64,000 nucleotides of DNA from Chryseobacterium mucoviscidosis (GTDB taxonomy: Bacteria; Bacteroidota; Bacteroidia; Flavobacteriales; Weeksellaceae), in NCBI RefSeq assembly GCF_002177115.1, contig NZ_MVAG01000117.1, forward strand, positions 1 to 64,000, given 5' to 3'. The translations under genes were made by a program, and so were the position numbers. The notes below the pieces were generated by a model. It made no database searches. It saw only the letters and a list, made by a program, of their open reading frames with translations, and was not told the origin of the DNA. Shown here one piece after another: positions 18,696-25,909 of this stretch (positions within the stretch are counted from its first letter, which is position 1; every line of letters starts with the position of its first letter).

Positions 18696-18703
18696 TAGCT
18701 TTG
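18696..18703 (+). promoter_or_regulatory. -7 promoter element TAGCTTTG of the YcxB-like gene
   Basis: A perfect TAnnTTTG match ending 18 nt before the ATG at 18722. A TTG start at 18701 overlaps it and is rejected. Confidence 0.65.
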
Positions 18704-18721
18704 CATCAGAAATTACTGTTT

Positions 18722-19249
18722 ATGAATGAAGAGAAAAGTATTGTTTTAAAGTCTAAAAGGAAAGACTTCGAAGAAATATATTTCAGCGGAAATCAGGGAA
18801 GTTTGTTTTTTTCATCGACTACCAGAGGAAAAACGATTACAACGATTGTAGTTGCCGTTATTTTACTGATTGTTTTTGTTTTCAGAAATGATTTTACCAA
18901 AGAAAAAGCGGGAATTTTATATTTTGTAAGTTTTTTGTTTTTGCTGTGTGCGGTTTTTCTTTCTGTAAGCATCAACCAAGTTTCGAGATGGAAAAAGCAG
19001 GTTAATAATTACTTGAATAAGCTTGAAAACTGTAAAATCTACGAAATCCGGTTTGATGAAAATTTCTTTACTGTAAATATCGATGGCGAAAAAGAAACCA
19101 GCGAATGGAAAGATTTCACTTATTTTGACAGCAATAATGAATTTATTACCGTTGAAGGAAAATACAGTTATATGTTTCCCAGAAAATCAATGAGCGAAAA
19201 GGAATACAGCTTCCTGAAGCAGGTTTTAAAGAAAAATATTTCAGAATAA
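18722..19249 (+). CDS. YcxB-like membrane protein
   Basis: A 175-residue inner-membrane protein. A short N-terminal cytoplasmic part is followed by two TM helices at about 40-58 (TIVVAVILLIVFVF) and 66-86 (ILYFVSFLFLLCAVFLSV). The C-terminal ~85 residues (IRFDENFFTVNIDGEKETSEWKDFTYF...SYMFPRKSMSEKE) have the layout of the YcxB-like domain. Its function is unknown. It has its own promoter and a bidirectional terminator, so it appears independent of the cbpA-cbpM pair. Confidence 0.75.
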   Translation: MNEEKSIVLKSKRKDFEEIYFSGNQGSLFFSSTTRGKTITTIVVAVILLIVFVFRNDFTKEKAGILYFVSFLFLLCAVFLSVSINQVSRWKKQVNNYLNKLENCKIYEIRFDENFFTVNIDGEKETSEWKDFTYFDSNNEFITVEGKYSYMFPRKSMSEKEYSFLKQVLKKNISE

Positions 19250-19257
19250 AACAACAA

Positions 19258-19288
19258 AAAACTCAGAGTGCTTTGCTCTGAGTTTTAT
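19258..19288. terminator. Bidirectional terminator between YcxB-like and cysteine synthase genes
   Basis: Stem AAAACTCAGAG/CTCTGAGTTTT with a 7-nt loop lies between convergent genes, with A- and T-runs on both sides. Confidence 0.8.
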
Positions 19289-19304
19289 TATCATGAAAAG
19301 CTGA

Positions 19305-20288
19305 TTAATCCAGCCAGCCCATTTCCTTCATCCAGTCGTCGTTGTAAATTTTTCCAACATATCTGGAACCATGATCGTGAAGAAGAACCACTATCACATC
19401 ATCTTTCGTGAACTGATCTTTCATCTGTACCAAAGCAGAAATTGCGCTTCCCGCAGAATATCCGCAGAAAATACCTTCTTCTTTAGCCAGTTTTCTTGCA
19501 TATACTGCTCCGTCCTTATCCGTTACTTTTTCGAAATGATCGATTACAGACATATCATAGTTTTCAGGAAGAATATCTTCGCCAATTCCCTCCGTAATGT
19601 AGGTATAAGCATTTCCTAAGTTGATTTCTCCCGTTTCGTGGATCTCTTTTAAAATCGAGCCGTACGTATCTACTCCGATTACCTTAATGTCAGAATTTTT
19701 CTCCTTAAAAAATGTTCCGCAGCCTGTAATCGTACCTCCAGTTCCGGCTCCGACAACGAAGTGCGTTAGTTTTCCTTCTGTCTGTTTCCAGATTTCAGGC
19801 GCCGTAGACTCGTAATGAGCAGCTCTGTTGGATAAATTGTCGTATTGGTTTACGTACCATCCGTTTTCCGTTTCTTTAGCCAGTCTTTTGGAAACAGAAT
19901 AGTAAGAACGCGGATCGGTAGGTTTTACATCTGTCGGACAAACGATAACTTCTGCTCCTACAGCGCGAAGAATATCACATTTTTCTTTAGACTGTTTAGA
20001 GTTGGTTACAAAAATACATTTGTACCCTTTGATGATCGCGGCAAGAGCCAGTCCCATTCCTGTATTTCCGGATGTTCCTTCGATAATCGTTCCTCCGGGT
20101 TTTAATCTTCCATCTTTTTCAGCATCTTCAATCATTTTCAGAGCCATTCTGTCCTTCACAGAGTTCCCCGGATTGAAAGTTTCCACCTTTGCCAAAACCA
20201 GTGCCGGAAAATCTTCACCCAAAACTTTATTAAGTTTTACAAGAGGCGTATTTCCGATGGTTTCGAGGATGTTGTTTGCGTATTTCAT
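19305..20288 (-). CDS. PLP-dependent cysteine synthase / cystathionine beta-synthase family
   Basis: A fold-type II PLP enzyme that makes cysteine from O-acetylserine and sulfide, or cystathionine from serine and homocysteine. It has 327 residues. The PLP Lys45 is in NPGNSVKDR, the substrate loop is EGTSGNTGMG, the phosphate loop is VGAGTGGTITG, and GIFCGYSAGSA is the C-terminal PLP-pyridine region. It lacks the CBS regulatory pair and is typical of stand-alone CysK/CysM proteins. CysM and CBS cannot be separated by eye, so no symbol is given. The gene has its own promoter and is monocistronic. Confidence 0.88.
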   Translation of the reverse strand: MKYANNILETIGNTPLVKLNKVLGEDFPALVLAKVETFNPGNSVKDRMALKMIEDAEKDGRLKPGGTIIEGTSGNTGMGLALAAIIKGYKCIFVTNSKQSKEKCDILRAVGAEVIVCPTDVKPTDPRSYYSVSKRLAKETENGWYVNQYDNLSNRAAHYESTAPEIWKQTEGKLTHFVVGAGTGGTITGCGTFFKEKNSDIKVIGVDTYGSILKEIHETGEINLGNAYTYITEGIGEDILPENYDMSVIDHFEKVTDKDGAVYARKLAKEEGIFCGYSAGSAISALVQMKDQFTKDDVIVVLLHDHGSRYVGKIYNDDWMKEMGWLD

Positions 20289-20308
20289 AAATGTCTTTTA
20301 AAGCGTTG

Positions 20309-20316
20309 CAAAGATA
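20309..20316 (-). promoter_or_regulatory. -7 promoter element TATCTTTG of the cysteine synthase gene
   Basis: A perfect TAnnTTTG match on the minus strand, 20 nt before the ATG at 20288. Confidence 0.7.
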
Positions 20317-20462
20317 CGGCTTTCAGATAATTAATAATTAAAAATGAATAATTAATACTGTTTTCTCAATTTCAACCCCTCAAAACCAACCTTTCCAATC
20401 CAAACCCAAACTCTAAAATCCCCTCAAAACCCTCTCACTCTATTTACCTTCTTACGCTCACC

Positions 20463-20505
20463 CTCTCCAACTCTCCAACTCTCCAACTCTCCAACTCTCC
20501 AACTC
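20463..20505. repeat. Tandem array of CTCTCCAA, five copies plus CTC
   Basis: Five perfect 8-bp units. They lie in the 556-bp gap before the permease gene, directly upstream of a family A element. Slippage-prone; no coding role is evident. Confidence 0.9.
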
Positions 20506-20510
20506 AATAA

Positions 20511-20628
20511 GGAGCTGTTTCCCGCTATCCACTGTATCTTTTTTGTTACAGCTTCCTGAACTACGTCCGTAAACCTCCAGTTTATGCTCCAGCCGCAACA
20601 AAAAAGGATGTCGTTTCTATCGGGGCTA
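20511..20628. repeat. Family A dispersed element, copy 2
   Basis: It starts GGAGCTGTTTCCCGCT and ends ATCGGGGCTA, matching the element at 10269-10384. The inner hairpin is imperfect (ATCTTTTTTGTT paired with AACAAAAAAGGAT) with a diverged interior. Confidence 0.75.
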
Positions 20629-20663
20629 GGAATTTAGGATTTCAAACAGAATTACACACAAAG

Positions 20664-20722
20664 AAAATTCCACTCCTTTGGAGGGGTGGCGAAAATTTCA
20701 GAAAAATTTTTGACGGGGTGGT
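20664..20722. repeat. Family G palindromic element (CTCCTTTGGAGGGGTGG type)
   Basis: It contains CTCCTTTGGAGGGGTGGC, a short AAAATTT/AAATTTTT inverted part, then TGACGGGGTGGT. This resembles a REP-like sequence I associate with Bacteroidota intergenic regions. It is a single copy in this window. Confidence 0.55.
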
Positions 20723-20844
20723 CTGAAAAGTATGATTATAAGTCAATGGTGAATTGTCAAAAATTCAATGTCTTGGCTTTATAAAAAAATTCCAGTCTTA
20801 AAAAAATTCCATTCACTTACGAAGTAAAATTCACCATTCACTTT

Positions 20845-22074
20845 TTAATTATACTTAATCGCTTTCACCGGAGAAATCTTACTGATCAGATAACTCGGAA
20901 TTATTAAAGCCAGTCCTGAAATAATCAGAATTCCGGCAGAAATTGAAATAATGGCAATCGGATTAAGATCTACCGGAACCGTACTTACATAATAATTCTC
21001 AGGATTTAAAGTAATTACTCCGAAAATTTTCTGAATCAAAAGCAGTCCGAGACCAATCGCATTTCCGTACAGCAATCCCGGAATCATAATAATTAAAGTA
21101 TAATTGATAAAAGTGGCTCTGATCTGTGAATTGCTTGCTCCCAAAGTCTTTAAAAGACCGATAGAATTTGTTCTTTCAATAATCAGGATCAGAAGAACCA
21201 TGATGATATTAATGACCACAACAATCAGCATGATGATGATAATCAGAGCGATATTCGTATCGAAAATACTGATCCAGTCTGTAATTTGAGGATATTTTTC
21301 AGTGGCTTTTTCAGCATAATTTTTATAGCCGATGAGTTTCTCAATTTCAGGAAAATCGCTGTCGATATCATTTACATTTTTAAAGAAAATATCCAGTCCG
21401 CCGATTTCATCGGGTTTCATATCCTGAATTTTCCGCACATGGTTAATTCCACCCAAAACAAACTGATCGTCGATCATCTTAATATCGGTTTTATAGATTC
21501 CTACCACTTCAAATTTTCTGTAAATAGGCTTTTGATCTGCCTTTGAAAATACCGTTACAATGCTGTCCTTCACTTTCAGATGAAGATCATTGGCAATCTT
21601 CTGGGAAATAGTAACTCCGTTGTAATAGCCAACTTCCGTAACTTTCGGAGAAGTTCCGGCAACCAGGAATTTTTTAAATCTAAGACTGTCGAAATCTTTT
21701 CCTACTCCCTTGAAGATAATTCCGGCAAAATTGTGCTCATTTCGCATGATTCCAGTAACTGTAGCATATTTCTGCACACTTTCCACATCCGGAAGTTCTT
21801 TTATTTTCTGGATATTCAGTCCCTGATTATCAAGAACTGAAGTATTGTAGGAGGAGTTTGATCTCGTGGATCTTACAGTAACGTGTCCGCTGAAATCTGC
21901 AAGTCTTTCCTTAATCGCTTTCTTAGAACCGAATCCGGTGGAAACGGTAATGAGAGAAACAATAATTCCCAATGCCACAGAAAGTCTGCCGATGAAGATG
22001 ATAACCCTCGAAAGGTTATTTTTGTTATCTTTGGAAAACGCTATTTTTTTCGAGAAATATAAAGGAAATTTCAA
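20845..22074 (-). CDS. FtsX-type ABC transporter permease (LolC/LolE-like), TTG start
   Basis: A 409-residue inner-membrane permease of the MacB/FtsX family. A TM helix near the N-terminus (SRVIIFIGRLSVALGIIVSLI) is followed by a large periplasmic domain and three C-terminal TM helices (IALIIIIMLIVVVINIIMVLLIL; LIIMIPGLLYGNAIGLGLLLI; IAIISISAGILIISGLALIIPS). Such proteins extract lipoproteins or transmit force to the envelope. No ATPase gene is adjacent. The start is chosen as TTG at 22074, giving MKFPLYFSKKIAF, because the -7 element TAATTTTG (22093-22100) lies between it and the longer ATG at 22143. The gene is head-to-head with namZ, only 4 nt apart. Confidence 0.85.
   Translation of the reverse strand: MKFPLYFSKKIAFSKDNKNNLSRVIIFIGRLSVALGIIVSLITVSTGFGSKKAIKERLADFSGHVTVRSTRSNSSYNTSVLDNQGLNIQKIKELPDVESVQKYATVTGIMRNEHNFAGIIFKGVGKDFDSLRFKKFLVAGTSPKVTEVGYYNGVTISQKIANDLHLKVKDSIVTVFSKADQKPIYRKFEVVGIYKTDIKMIDDQFVLGGINHVRKIQDMKPDEIGGLDIFFKNVNDIDSDFPEIEKLIGYKNYAEKATEKYPQITDWISIFDTNIALIIIIMLIVVVINIIMVLLILIIERTNSIGLLKTLGASNSQIRATFINYTLIIMIPGLLYGNAIGLGLLLIQKIFGVITLNPENYYVSTVPVDLNPIAIISISAGILIISGLALIIPSYLISKISPVKAIKYN
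22026..22033 (+). promoter_or_regulatory. -7 promoter element TATCTTTG of namZ, inside the permease gene
   Basis: A perfect TAnnTTTG match 45 nt upstream of the namZ ATG at 22079. It lies within the 5' coding region of the divergent permease gene. Confidence 0.65.
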
Positions 22075-22078
22075 ACTT

Positions 22079-23290
22079 ATGAATTTAGATTTCAAAATTA
22101 AAAATTTACTTCTTATTTGCCTAATTTTTTTAGGAGTATTCAATCAATATTATTCTCAGGCTCAAGATAAAAAAGATTTTAAAACGGGAGCAGATCAGCC
22201 GGAGCTCTATTTGCCTCTGCTGAAAGGAAAAATTGTAGGAGTGGTAACGAACCAGACCGGACTGATGAGCGATAAAACGCACGTTGTGGATTTTTTAGTA
22301 AAAAACGGGATCAGAATAAGATCCATCTTCGCGCCGGAACACGGTTTCAGAGGCGATGCAGATGCAGGAGAAAAAGTAAAAAACGGAGTAGACGTGAAAA
22401 CCGGAATTCCCATCGTATCATTATATGGTAAAAATAAAAAACCGACTCCGGAACAACTGAAAGAAATGGATGTTCTGGTGTTTGATATTCAGGATGTCGG
22501 CGTGAGGTTTTACACCTATATTTCAACACTGACCTATCTTATGGAAGCAGCCGCTGAAAATAATATTGAAGTGATTGTTTTAGACAGGCCAAATCCGCAT
22601 GACGGATATACAGATGGTCCTGTTTTAAAGAAAAAATGGACAAGTTTTGTGGGGATGCATGAAGTTCCGGTTGTATACGGATTGACAATAGGAGAGTACG
22701 GAAAAATGGTAAATGGAGAAAAATGGCTGAAAAACGGAGTTCAGGCAAAATACACGTTGATTCCGATGAAAAATTATCATAAAATGTTGCGTTACCAGAT
22801 TTCAGATAAGCCTTCCCCGAATTTACCCAATGATAAAGCCATCAACTTATACCCAAGTTTATGCTTTTTTGAAGGAACACAGGTTTCCGTGGGAAGAGGA
22901 ACAGATTTGCCGTTCCAGATTTACGGATCTCCATGGACAAAAAATCTTCCTTATCAGTTTACTCCGAAGCCAAGTGCAGGAGCAAAAGATCCTTTTTTAA
23001 ACGGAAAATTGTGCTACGGCGAAAACCTTTCAGATTATAGAAAAGACTTAAGAGAACTGAATCTGGACTGGGTAATAAAAGCGTATAAAAACTATAAAAA
23101 TCCTGATCTGGACTTTTTCCTGAAACCAACCACAGGAAGTAATCTGTGGTTTGATACTTTAGCCGGAACCGATGAGCTGAGAAAACAGATTGTTGCCGGA
23201 AAATCAGCTTCGGAAATCAAAGCATCCTGGAAATCAGATTTGGAAAAATTCGAGAAAATCAGAAAGAAATATGTTGTTTACGAAAACTGA
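22079..23290 (+). CDS. namZ: Exo-beta-N-acetylmuramidase NamZ-family protein (DUF1343)
   Basis: A 403-residue exported enzyme of the DUF1343 family, whose characterised members remove terminal N-acetylmuramic acid from peptidoglycan fragments (GH171). The signal peptide ends around YYSQAQ. Conserved segments are GVVTNQTGL (about 60), APEHGFRGDADAGE (about 88), VFDIQDVGVRFYTY (about 140) and VLDRPNPHDGYTDGP (about 175). The ATG at 22079 starts the signal peptide; the in-frame upstream reading has none. Likely role: cell-wall recycling in the periplasm. It is divergently transcribed from the FtsX-like permease. Confidence 0.9.
   Translation: MNLDFKIKNLLLICLIFLGVFNQYYSQAQDKKDFKTGADQPELYLPLLKGKIVGVVTNQTGLMSDKTHVVDFLVKNGIRIRSIFAPEHGFRGDADAGEKVKNGVDVKTGIPIVSLYGKNKKPTPEQLKEMDVLVFDIQDVGVRFYTYISTLTYLMEAAAENNIEVIVLDRPNPHDGYTDGPVLKKKWTSFVGMHEVPVVYGLTIGEYGKMVNGEKWLKNGVQAKYTLIPMKNYHKMLRYQISDKPSPNLPNDKAINLYPSLCFFEGTQVSVGRGTDLPFQIYGSPWTKNLPYQFTPKPSAGAKDPFLNGKLCYGENLSDYRKDLRELNLDWVIKAYKNYKNPDLDFFLKPTTGSNLWFDTLAGTDELRKQIVAGKSASEIKASWKSDLEKFEKIRKKYVVYEN
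22093..22100 (-). promoter_or_regulatory. -7 promoter element TAATTTTG of the permease, inside namZ
   Basis: A perfect TAnnTTTG match on the minus strand, 18 nt before the TTG start at 22074. It lies within the 5' coding region of namZ. Confidence 0.55.
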
Positions 23291-23300
23291 TGAAATATGA

Positions 23301-23360
23301 ATTGTCAATTGTCAATAGTGAATTCATTTTATTTGTGAATCTAAATTGACAATTGACAAT
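23301..23360. repeat. 16-bp perfect inverted repeat (ATTGTCAATTGTCAAT)
   Basis: Arms 23301-23316 and 23345-23360, each itself a direct repeat of AATTGTCA, are separated by 28 nt. It sits between the convergent namZ and small membrane protein genes and may terminate both. Confidence 0.8.
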
Positions 23361-23369
23361 TAAAATTTT

Positions 23370-23576
23370 TTAATCAAAATTCTGCGGCGGAGTTTTGTCG
23401 TCTTTTCCTTTATTCATGATCACAAGACCGATTGACAGACCGATAACGCCCGCTGCCGCAATCATTAAAGCTCTTTCCAGCTTATCTGCCTGATCGTTTC
23501 CAAGATAGTTCATCAGAAAAAGAATCCCGAAAGTGATGATGCAGATAATAATATGGTTTTTACCGAATAGTTTCAT
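23370..23576 (-). CDS. Small two-helix membrane protein
   Basis: A 68-residue protein with two TM helices at about 9-24 (IIICIITFGILFLMNY) and 38-54 (LMIAAAGVIGLSIGLVIM), joined by a charged turn, and a polar tail (KGKDDKTPPQNFD). It is the last gene of a three-gene unit with the barrel protein 4 nt upstream and the thioredoxin protein. No family is recognised. A hairpin after its stop may end the operon. Confidence 0.7.
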   Translation of the reverse strand: MKLFGKNHIIICIITFGILFLMNYLGNDQADKLERALMIAAAGVIGLSIGLVIMNKGKDDKTPPQNFD

Positions 23577-23580
23577 TGTT

Positions 23581-24219
23581 TTATTTTAGTTTATAAGAAA
23601 TCATGACACCGCCTCTGTAAGGAAGAATTTCCCCGCTTTTGTTAAAGCCTTCCGCTACGTCATAACGAGCTCCCGTCGAGCGTACATAGCCTTTATAAAA
23701 ATCCTGAGAAGTTCCGATTCCTGCATAAATATCCATGTTCCAGTTTTCAGCAAGTTTAAACTGATAGCCCCCTGTAATTCCAACTATGATGGAATAACCT
23801 TTTTGATATATATCAGAATATTGGTAGACATTTCCATTTTTCTCATCAATAAAAGTGCCGTCACTCCAGTAATTCCACTTTTGCGCAATAAAGCGGGAAC
23901 CTGCAATATTTCCTCCGATATACCAATGTTTGAAGGCTTCATCAAAATAATATCTTCCTTCCAGCGAAACGGAGTAATACTGCAATTCATGTCCGGCAAA
24001 AGATTTCCACGGAGAAATTAAAACATCGCCCTGTACCGTGAATTTTTTATTTAACTGATGCTCTAATCCTACATTTATAACTCCTACAGGTATTAGCAAA
24101 GCATTTCCTTTAAGGTATACACTTTTTTCAGAAGTCGGTTGTGGTTCCTGTTCCTGTGCATTGAGTGTTCCTAAAAAAAACACGGTTAAAATCCCTGCAA
24201 TCAATCTTATTTTAAGCAT
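23581..24219 (-). CDS. Outer-membrane beta-barrel protein, DUF3575-like
   Basis: A 212-residue exported protein. The signal peptide ends near GTLNAQE. The remainder alternates aromatic and polar residues in repeated short strands (VYLKGNALLIPVGVINVGLEHQL is the usual first strand pair) and ends MISYKLK, all typical of an 8-strand outer-membrane barrel. The N-terminal wording resembles the DUF3575 family. It starts one nt after the thioredoxin-like gene stops and is 4 nt from the next gene, so the three are one operon. Specific role unknown. Confidence 0.75.
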   Translation of the reverse strand: MLKIRLIAGILTVFFLGTLNAQEQEPQPTSEKSVYLKGNALLIPVGVINVGLEHQLNKKFTVQGDVLISPWKSFAGHELQYYSVSLEGRYYFDEAFKHWYIGGNIAGSRFIAQKWNYWSDGTFIDEKNGNVYQYSDIYQKGYSIIVGITGGYQFKLAENWNMDIYAGIGTSQDFYKGYVRSTGARYDVAEGFNKSGEILPYRGGVMISYKLK

Positions 24220-24220
24220 T

Positions 24221-25396
24221 TTATTTTATTTGTTTTAGTAGCTCATCGGCTAAAGTAGAATCTTTCTGAGCCTGTGTTGCCATATTTTTAGACATTTCTG
24301 CGTATGTTTTTGCCATTTCTTTATTTCCGGTTAGAAAATAAAGTTTCGCAAGAATATATGTGTTTTCAGAACTTTCGCCTCTCATCACAGATTTTTCAGC
24401 CCACTCCGCCGCTTTTTTCAGGGATGATGGGGTTTTTACGTGTTCCGCAAATACCCATGCTGCTTTTAATAATTCATTAGGTTCAAACGCTTCTGAATTT
24501 CTGTAATAGGCTAAAGCTGCTTTCTCGTATTCCGGAAAATTCGAATTTTGCTCATAATAGCCAAGTTTTATCTGGTTGAGTTTCAATTCCGCATCATGCT
24601 TTCCTACAAGAGGTTCTGCGTTTTTCATGAAGTAATCATCATTGATTTTTTTATTCTGCTGATCGATAGACTGCTCCATAATTTTGCCAAGCTTGATCTG
24701 ATTGTCAAATTCTTTATACGTTTCTTCCGGTAAAAATTTGATGATTTCAGCTTTTCGGTCTGTAAAAACTTTGTAATTTTTGTCTTCAGTAGATTTTAAG
24801 AAAAATAGCAACAGACCAACGTCGTCTTTTGAAAATTCTTCAGTGGCTTTTTTATTTTCAAAATACCTTTCAGATGCCTGTTTGGCAAAATTAAAATCCG
24901 AAGAGGAATTGAGTTTCATAATATTGATCAGAAAATCGGGATCTTTTTCACCTTTCGCAAAACGTTCTTTCAGCGAACCTTTTTTGTTGTTAGGAGAATT
25001 TACATCCTGCGCCATCGTCAGAAACATACTTTCTTCCATGTAGCCGAAATTCTGGGAAACAAGCTCTCCGTCGCCATTCAGAAAAAGATAAGTAGGATAG
25101 GAGCGTACTCCGTATTTTGCCGCAATATCTCTTCCTTCTCCTTTTTCCATATCAAATCTTGCGTTCACAAAATTTGCATTGAAATAATCTCCGACCGATT
25201 TCTGTGTAAAAACATTTCTTTCCATCATTTTGCACGGACCGCACCATGAAGCATAGGCATCCAGAAAAACAATCTTTTTTTCTTTTTTTGCCTTTGCAAT
25301 AAGGTCTTTAAAAGGCAGTTCTTCAAATTTAATGGCTTCCTGAGCAAATGCCGTGATGGCAGAAAATAACAATAAACCGGAGATAATCTTCTTCAT
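24221..25396 (-). CDS. Exported thioredoxin-fold protein with TPR-like tail
   Basis: A 391-residue protein with a signal peptide (cleavage near ITAFAQ). The N-terminal ~130 residues are a thioredoxin domain with the redox motif WCGPC (51-55) in YASWCGPCKMMERNVF, and a cis-Pro loop in VRSYPTYLF. The rest is helical, with repeats near the end (SENTYILAKLYFLTGNKEMAKTYAEMS) resembling TPR. It is probably a periplasmic disulfide reductase or isomerase of the DsbD-gamma type. First gene of an operon with the barrel protein and the small membrane protein. Confidence 0.85.
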   Translation of the reverse strand: MKKIISGLLLFSAITAFAQEAIKFEELPFKDLIAKAKKEKKIVFLDAYASWCGPCKMMERNVFTQKSVGDYFNANFVNARFDMEKGEGRDIAAKYGVRSYPTYLFLNGDGELVSQNFGYMEESMFLTMAQDVNSPNNKKGSLKERFAKGEKDPDFLINIMKLNSSSDFNFAKQASERYFENKKATEEFSKDDVGLLLFFLKSTEDKNYKVFTDRKAEIIKFLPEETYKEFDNQIKLGKIMEQSIDQQNKKINDDYFMKNAEPLVGKHDAELKLNQIKLGYYEQNSNFPEYEKAALAYYRNSEAFEPNELLKAAWVFAEHVKTPSSLKKAAEWAEKSVMRGESSENTYILAKLYFLTGNKEMAKTYAEMSKNMATQAQKDSTLADELLKQIK

Positions 25397-25419
25397 TTTT
25401 CAAATAAAATTTAAAAAAG

Positions 25420-25427
25420 CGAAGATA
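25420..25427 (-). promoter_or_regulatory. Probable -7 element TATCTTCG of the thioredoxin operon
   Basis: One mismatch to TAnnTTTG on the minus strand, 23 nt before the ATG at 25396. Confidence 0.45.
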
Positions 25428-25500
25428 CTTAATTTCAACGTAAAGGAGATGCTATTGTGATGGGATTAACTACGATTTAACAATGTGAAATAAAAAATAA

Positions 25501-25528
25501 AAAAAGTCATCCCAAATGAGATGACTTT
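25501..25528 (-). terminator. Terminator after the first tRNA-Phe
   Basis: Stem AAAGTCATC/GATGACTTT flanked by an A-run on the left, i.e. a T-run when read on the minus strand. It lies just past the tRNA at 25532. Confidence 0.8.
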
Positions 25529-25531
25529 AAG

Positions 25532-25604
25532 TGGTTTCTCCAGGAATCGAACCAGGGACACATGGATTTTCAATCCATTGCTCTACCAACTGAGCTAAGA
25601 AACC
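25532..25604 (-). tRNA. tRNA-Phe (GAA)
   Basis: Minus-strand cloverleaf. The acceptor pairs GGTTTCT with AGAAACC, the anticodon is GAA in a TTGAAAA loop, and the T loop is TTCGATTC. It is identical in sequence to the copy at 25724-25796. CCA is not encoded. Confidence 0.96.
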
Positions 25605-25692
25605 ATTTAATTTTTGCTTCTTTTTTGAAGTGGTGCAAAAGTAATAATAATTATTATTAACCTTGGCAAATTTTATTTAAAACTTTGAAAAT

Positions 25693-25718
25693 AAAACCAC
25701 CTTTTTACAGGTGGTTTT
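25693..25718 (-). terminator. Terminator between the two tRNA-Phe genes
   Basis: Stem AAAACCACC/GGTGGTTTT with an 8-nt loop is followed by TTTTATTTT on the minus strand. Each tRNA-Phe copy therefore ends its own transcript. Confidence 0.85.
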
Positions 25719-25723
25719 TTAAG

Positions 25724-25796
25724 TGGTTTCTCCAGGAATCGAACCAGGGACACATGGATTTTCAATCCATTGCTCTACCAACTGAGCTAAGAAACC
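25724..25796 (-). tRNA. tRNA-Phe (GAA), second copy
   Basis: The same cloverleaf and anticodon as the copy at 25532-25604, shifted by exactly 192 bp; a tandem duplication including its surroundings. Confidence 0.96.
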
Positions 25797-25909
25797 ATTC
25801 TTGTTACTTCGTTGTTTTAAAGTGATGCAAAAGTAGTAAGTTTTAGTATATGAAGCAAGTATTAACAAGACTTTTTTTAACAAAACTTAAAAACCTACTG
25901 ATTTTCAAC

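Noticed and set aside
20463..20505. Possible CRISPR-like array
   Set aside because: The repeats are contiguous 8-bp units with no spacers, so it is a microsatellite.
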